Origin: Flavobacterium psychrophilum
Lineage (GTDB): Bacteria > Bacteroidota > Bacteroidia > Flavobacteriales > Flavobacteriaceae
Length of the DNA stretch: 35,401 nt
Reading direction: 5' to 3'
Assembly (NCBI GenBank): GCA_020720185.1
Contig: DYPB01000011.1
Location: forward strand, 1-35,401
Below, in pieces: positions 33,918-35,401 of the stretch. How positions within the stretch are numbered: the first letter of the stretch is position 1; the number at the start of each line of letters is the position of its first letter. The position numbers were made by a program, and so were the translations under genes. The notes below the pieces were generated by a model. That model made no database searches. It was not told the DNA's origin and saw only the letters and a program-made list of their open reading frames with translations.

Positions 33918-35240
33918 ATGGGAACACTTATTCAAATAGCACAACTTATTTTGTGTTTGTCAATTCTAGTTATACTTCACGAACTTGGACACTTTTTACC
34001 AGCAAAATATTTTAAAACAAAAATAGATAAATTCTACCTGTTTTTTGATTACAAATTCTCTTTATTTAAAAAGAAAATAGGAGAAACAGAATACGGAATA
34101 GGCTGGATACCAATGGGAGGCTATGTAAAAATTGCAGGAATGATAGATGAAAGCATGGATACTGAACAGCTTAAACAAGAACCTCAACCCTGGGAATATA
34201 GAAGTAAGCCTGCTTGGCAAAGAATGATAATTATTTGTGGAGGAGTAATCGTAAATTTCTTTTTGGCTTGGTTTATTTATACCATTCTCTTATTTAATAA
34301 CGGTGATAATTATATTGATAACGCAAAATTCACTAATGGTATTGCCGTTGATAGTATAGGTCAAATATTAGGATTAAAAACAGGCGATAAAATATTAAAA
34401 ATTGATGGTGAAAACCAACAAAAATTCGATCAGTTACCTATGAATATTCTTTTTGGAGACAACATTACTGTAAATAGAAAAGGTAAAGAAATTACATTTC
34501 CGTTGGCAGATGAAGGCAAAAGAGAAGTTATGAAACTAAAAGGACAAAGTTTTATTATGCCAAGAGATATAGTTGTTATCGATTCTGTTCTGCCAAAAAT
34601 GCCAGCAATAGCTAGCGGATTACAAAAAGGAGATAGAATTACAGGCTTAAACGGTAATAAAATTGAGTTCTACGATGAATTTATAGCATTGATGCCTAAA
34701 TTCAAAAAAGATTCTATTGCTTTAAATATTATTAGAAACAATCAAGAAATAGTTATAAAAACTAAAACTGACAAGGAAGGAAAATTAGGGTTCATTAATG
34801 ATTTATCACAGACAAAACAAGCAATAGTTACACAAAATTTATCATTTACAGAAGCTATTCCAGCAGGGTTGCACAAAACGGTATCAATTTTAACCATGCA
34901 AATTAGGCAGTTTAAACTTATATTCAATACAAAAACAGAAGGTTACAAACAAGTTAGCGGACCATTAAGAATGTTTAAAATATTTAAACCTACTTGGGAT
35001 TGGACATTTTTTTGGTCATTTACAGCAATGTTCTCTGTTTGGTTAGCCTTTCTAAATATCTTGCCAATACCAGGACTTGATGGAGGTCATGCGATGTTTA
35101 TCTTAATCGAAGTTATTACACGAAGAAAACCAACCGAAAAAACACTTGAAATTGCTCAAACAATAGGTGTAATGATACTTCTAACCTTATTTGCATTAGT
35201 TTTTGGAAATGACATTTGGCATTTAGTTATGGGAAAATAA
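33918..35240 (+). CDS. rseP: RIP metalloprotease, site-2 protease RseP
   Basis: Intramembrane zinc protease that cleaves anti-sigma factors or remnant signal peptides inside the inner membrane. The catalytic HELGH motif is at residues 21-25 in the first membrane helix. The second metal ligand is Asp388 in PIPGLDGGH, near the C-terminus. Two PDZ domains lie between, at about 120-200 and 215-290 (GLKTGDKILKIDGEN, GLQKGDRITGLNGN), as in E. coli RseP (450 aa; 440 here). In many Flavobacteria, rseP is not next to dxr because isoprenoids come from mevalonate, which agrees with mvaD in this window. It is followed by tRNA-Asn with its own promoter. Confidence 0.96.
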   Translation: MGTLIQIAQLILCLSILVILHELGHFLPAKYFKTKIDKFYLFFDYKFSLFKKKIGETEYGIGWIPMGGYVKIAGMIDESMDTEQLKQEPQPWEYRSKPAWQRMIIICGGVIVNFFLAWFIYTILLFNNGDNYIDNAKFTNGIAVDSIGQILGLKTGDKILKIDGENQQKFDQLPMNILFGDNITVNRKGKEITFPLADEGKREVMKLKGQSFIMPRDIVVIDSVLPKMPAIASGLQKGDRITGLNGNKIEFYDEFIALMPKFKKDSIALNIIRNNQEIVIKTKTDKEGKLGFINDLSQTKQAIVTQNLSFTEAIPAGLHKTVSILTMQIRQFKLIFNTKTEGYKQVSGPLRMFKIFKPTWDWTFFWSFTAMFSVWLAFLNILPIPGLDGGHAMFILIEVITRRKPTEKTLEIAQTIGVMILLTLFALVFGNDIWHLVMGK

Positions 35241-35266
35241 AATTTTAAAAATAAAATTTTAAAAAT
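35239..35266. repeat. 14-bp tandem duplication at the end of rseP
   Basis: AAAATTTTAAAAAT occurs twice consecutively, overlapping the rseP stop codon and ending 2 bp before the tRNA promoter. It is AT-rich; function unknown. Confidence 0.5.
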
Positions 35267-35267
35267 A

Positions 35268-35298
35268 TTTGGAACTTTAAAAATTATTACTATCTTTG
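35268..35298 (+). promoter_or_regulatory. Promoter of tRNA-Asn
   Basis: TTTG (35268-35271), exactly 19 nt, then TATCTTTG (35291-35298). It is a full match to the Bacteroidota consensus and places the start near 35305, about 20 nt before the mature tRNA. Confidence 0.8.
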
Positions 35299-35323
35299 CA
35301 ACCGCTTAAAAGATAAAATATCT

Positions 35324-35397
35324 TCCTTCTTAGCTCAGTTGGTTAGAGCATCTGACTGTTAATCAGAGGGTCCTTGGTTCGAGCCCAAGAGAGGGAG
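35324..35397 (+). tRNA. tRNA-Asn (anticodon GTT)
   Basis: All arms close: acceptor TCCTTCT with AGAGGGA (one U-G pair), D-stem GCTC/GAGC, anticodon stem TCTGA/TCAGA with loop CTGTTAA (anticodon GTT at 35358-35360), and T-stem CTTGG/CCAAG with loop TTCGAGC. The discriminator base is G at 35397. The CCA end is not encoded; the next bases are CTCT. A full-consensus promoter lies upstream. Confidence 0.97.
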
Positions 35398-35401
35398 CTC
35401 T

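Overview
The window is about 35 kb of AT-rich DNA, roughly 30% GC by eye. It looks like the chromosome of a Flavobacteriaceae member (Bacteroidota). The support is: promoter boxes of the Bacteroidota type (TTTG, about 19 nt, TAnnTTTG); secreted proteins with C-terminal type IX secretion (T9SS) sorting domains; a mevalonate-pathway cluster with a GYDIA-type GHMP kinase; and a TonB-receptor-like outer-membrane barrel. Most genes are housekeeping genes.

Layout. 1-3.7 kb: the 3' end of an outer-membrane beta-barrel gene, converging on a periplasmic Tsp/Prc protease gene. 3.85-7.7 kb: lpxB, then a NlpC/P60 lipoprotein gene with its own promoter, then comEC. 7.7-9.4 kb: a NifU-like protein and a lipoprotein endonuclease, both on the minus strand. 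9.4-11.1 kb: a candidate structured RNA (possibly 6S-like), a secreted coiled-coil protein and its paralogue, which has a stop codon inside the signal peptide. 11.2-12.5 kb: citrate synthase. 12.6-16.6 kb: mvaD, GHMP kinase and a UbiA prenyltransferase, interrupted by a ~0.95 kb insert holding a small unknown gene and a decayed toxin-antitoxin pair. 16.6-18.4 kb: etfB and etfA. 18.5-19.9 kb: a solitary trpB preceded by a complete attenuation leader. 20.1-22.4 kb: an arginase-family enzyme and, divergent from it, mutY. 22.5-31.0 kb: a minus-strand, tightly packed five-gene block made of two paralogous T9SS beta-propeller proteins with an intact MazEF-like pair between them, then an M13 metallopeptidase. 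31.1-35.4 kb: an SCO1-like protein, a T9SS-exported M1 aminopeptidase, rseP and tRNA-Asn.

The most notable finding is upstream of trpB. It consists of a full-consensus promoter, an 18-residue leader peptide with tandem Trp codons, a possible antiterminator helix and a GC-rich terminator followed by a U-tract. This is the classical ribosome-mediated trp attenuator layout, but attached to a trpB that appears to be transcribed alone. Second is the candidate non-coding RNA at about 9486-9718. Third is the pair of MazF-type modules in different states: one intact and inserted within two base pairs of its host operon's genes, the other with a frameshifted toxin inside the mevalonate cluster.

Promoter -7 boxes were also used to correct several gene starts: mvaD, the NifU-like gene, the M1 peptidase gene, and the TTG start of the NlpC/P60 gene.
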